This document shows, in pieces, positions 5,905 to 6,134 of a stretch of DNA of 6,134 bases. Position numbers and translations under genes: made by a program. The notes below the pieces were generated by a model that saw nothing but the letters and a program-made list of their open reading frames with translations, did not search any database and was not told the origin of the DNA. Source of the DNA: Candidatus Hydrogenedentota bacterium (GTDB taxonomy: Bacteria; Hydrogenedentota; Hydrogenedentia; Hydrogenedentales; CAITNO01); contig JAKLHG010000252.1 of assembly GCA_022710255.1 (NCBI GenBank), forward strand, positions 1-6,134, written 5' to 3'. Each line of letters starts with the position of its first letter. Position 1 is the stretch's first letter.

Positions 5905-5916
5905 ACGCACCTTCAT
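5749..5916 (+). ncRNA. Candidate structured RNA (about 170 nt), family not recognised
   Basis: Four helices can be drawn by hand. P1 closes the segment: ATGAAGGT (5749-5756) with ACCTTCAT (5909-5916), 8 bp. P2 is CCCCGGCCACGG (5774-5785) with CCGTGCCGGGG (5819-5829), 11 bp with C5781 bulged. P3, stacked inside P2, is CGCTGG (5798-5803) with CC-TG-AGCG (5811-5818). P4 is GGAGGCGGCAG (5845-5855) with CTGTCGCCTCC (5869-5879), 11 bp including a G-U pair, extended by CGAA (5837-5840) with TTCG (5880-5883). The G-U pair favours RNA rather than DNA structure. A candidate promoter sits at the right distance upstream. It matches none of tmRNA, SRP RNA, RNase P, 6S, common riboswitches or group II domain V as I know them. 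No intrinsic terminator is seen after it. Confidence 0.42.
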
Positions 5917-5930
5917 GCATGCTTGTTCGC

Positions 5931-6134
5931 CTAACCTTTGCGCGATGACTTAAACTGCCGTAATAATTTATTCTGTAGTTTCCTTATACTTCGGTATAAC
6001 TGCGCGGGGTTTAATGTATCATACTTTGCCCTGAGATCTCTTTTTACGTGCTTGCTTACTTGGTGAGAGTCCAGCAGCATTTGATAGGGTGTTTTGGGTT
6101 CATGGAAGGTGCGCTTTATCTTCGCGCCGTCCCG
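5931..6134 (-). CDS. Transposase (DDE/rve integrase-type), C-terminal 67 residues only
   Basis: The minus-strand frame enters from the right edge and ends at TAG (5931-5933). The visible tail contains KRTFHEPKTPYQMLLDSHQVS (7-27), then LRAKYDTLNPAQLYRSIRKLQNKLL (34-58). The order 'EPKTPYQ-LL-S...V...L...Y..LNPA.L...I..LQ..L' is the C-terminal signature of transposases usually annotated as integrase-catalytic-region or ISNCY-type proteins, downstream of the DDE catalytic core. Assignment to a named IS family is from memory and uncertain. The catalytic residues and start are outside the window, so integrity cannot be judged. It is convergent to the candidate RNA at 5749-5916, whose read-through transcript would be antisense to its message. 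Confidence 0.7.
   Translation of the reverse strand, partial: RDGAKIKRTFHEPKTPYQMLLDSHQVSKHVKRDLRAKYDTLNPAQLYRSIRKLQNKLLRQFKSSRKG

Larger units (their letters stand above)
5614..6134. mobile_element. Putative end of an insertion element, continuing past the right edge
   Basis: This stretch contains the C-terminal end of a minus-strand transposase gene, a structured non-coding segment and three 36-bp direct repeats beginning with TGTTGCC at 5614. Ends starting with TG and carrying several transposase-binding repeats are known for some DDE elements (Mu, Tn7, Tn552-like, IS21). The left boundary is a guess, since the other end and the target duplication lie outside the window. A boundary closer to the transposase stop, between 5718 and 5930, is equally possible. 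Confidence 0.4.

Noticed and set aside
5929..5935. GCCTAAC resembling an integron attC core site
   Set aside because: No matching GTTAGGC-type partner at the required distance. The bases are simply the stop-codon region of the transposase.
5984..5999. TTATAC-TTCG-GTATAA hairpin with a UUCG loop
   Set aside because: A 6-bp AT-rich stem within the transposase coding region, on the antisense strand. It is likely chance, and the TATACT in it was not counted as a promoter.

Overview
The window looks like a chromosomal stretch from a moderately GC-rich, Gram-negative-type bacterium, probably from an uncultured or anaerobic lineage. A ThuA-like protein beside a Gfo/Idh/MocA oxidoreductase is common in Planctomycetes, Verrucomicrobia, Lentisphaerae, Hydrogenedentes and some Firmicutes. 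The CGTCATTGCG palindromic element is of a type seen in many proteobacterial and environmental genomes. The lineage is inferred and stays open.

Layout. (1) Positions 1-1129, minus strand: the N-terminal 376 codons of a polytopic O-antigen ligase/polymerase (Wzy_C-like) protein that runs off the left edge. (2) Positions 1130-1331: a divergent intergenic region with a good sigma70-type promoter firing rightwards. (3) Positions 1332-5291, plus strand: four genes in line, encoding a ThuA-like protein, a Gfo/Idh/MocA dehydrogenase, a metallo-beta-lactamase (MBL) fold hydrolase and a WbpA-like UDP-N-acetylglucosamine 6-dehydrogenase. The MBL and WbpA genes are 22 nt apart and surely co-transcribed. 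A weak hairpin plus T6 closes the run. (4) Positions 5322-6134: an accessory region with an 82-bp palindromic repeat, three 36-bp direct repeats, a candidate promoter, a ~170-nt stretch that folds into several long helices, and the C-terminal 67 residues of a DDE/rve-type transposase on the minus strand, running off the right edge.

How the genes may work together: the ligase and the UDP-GlcNAc dehydrogenase belong to surface polysaccharide synthesis. UDP-GlcNAc is oxidised to UDP-GlcNAcA, a precursor for O-antigen or exopolysaccharide. The ThuA/Gfo pair resembles modules that handle oxidised (keto) sugars. The hydrolase has no assigned substrate.

The least explained part is 5614-5917. Direct repeats end exactly where a promoter begins, and that promoter would start transcription a few bases before a multi-helix structure. 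All of this lies just downstream of a convergent transposase gene. It may be the end of an insertion element carrying an unrecognised structured RNA. This is inferred from sequence alone.
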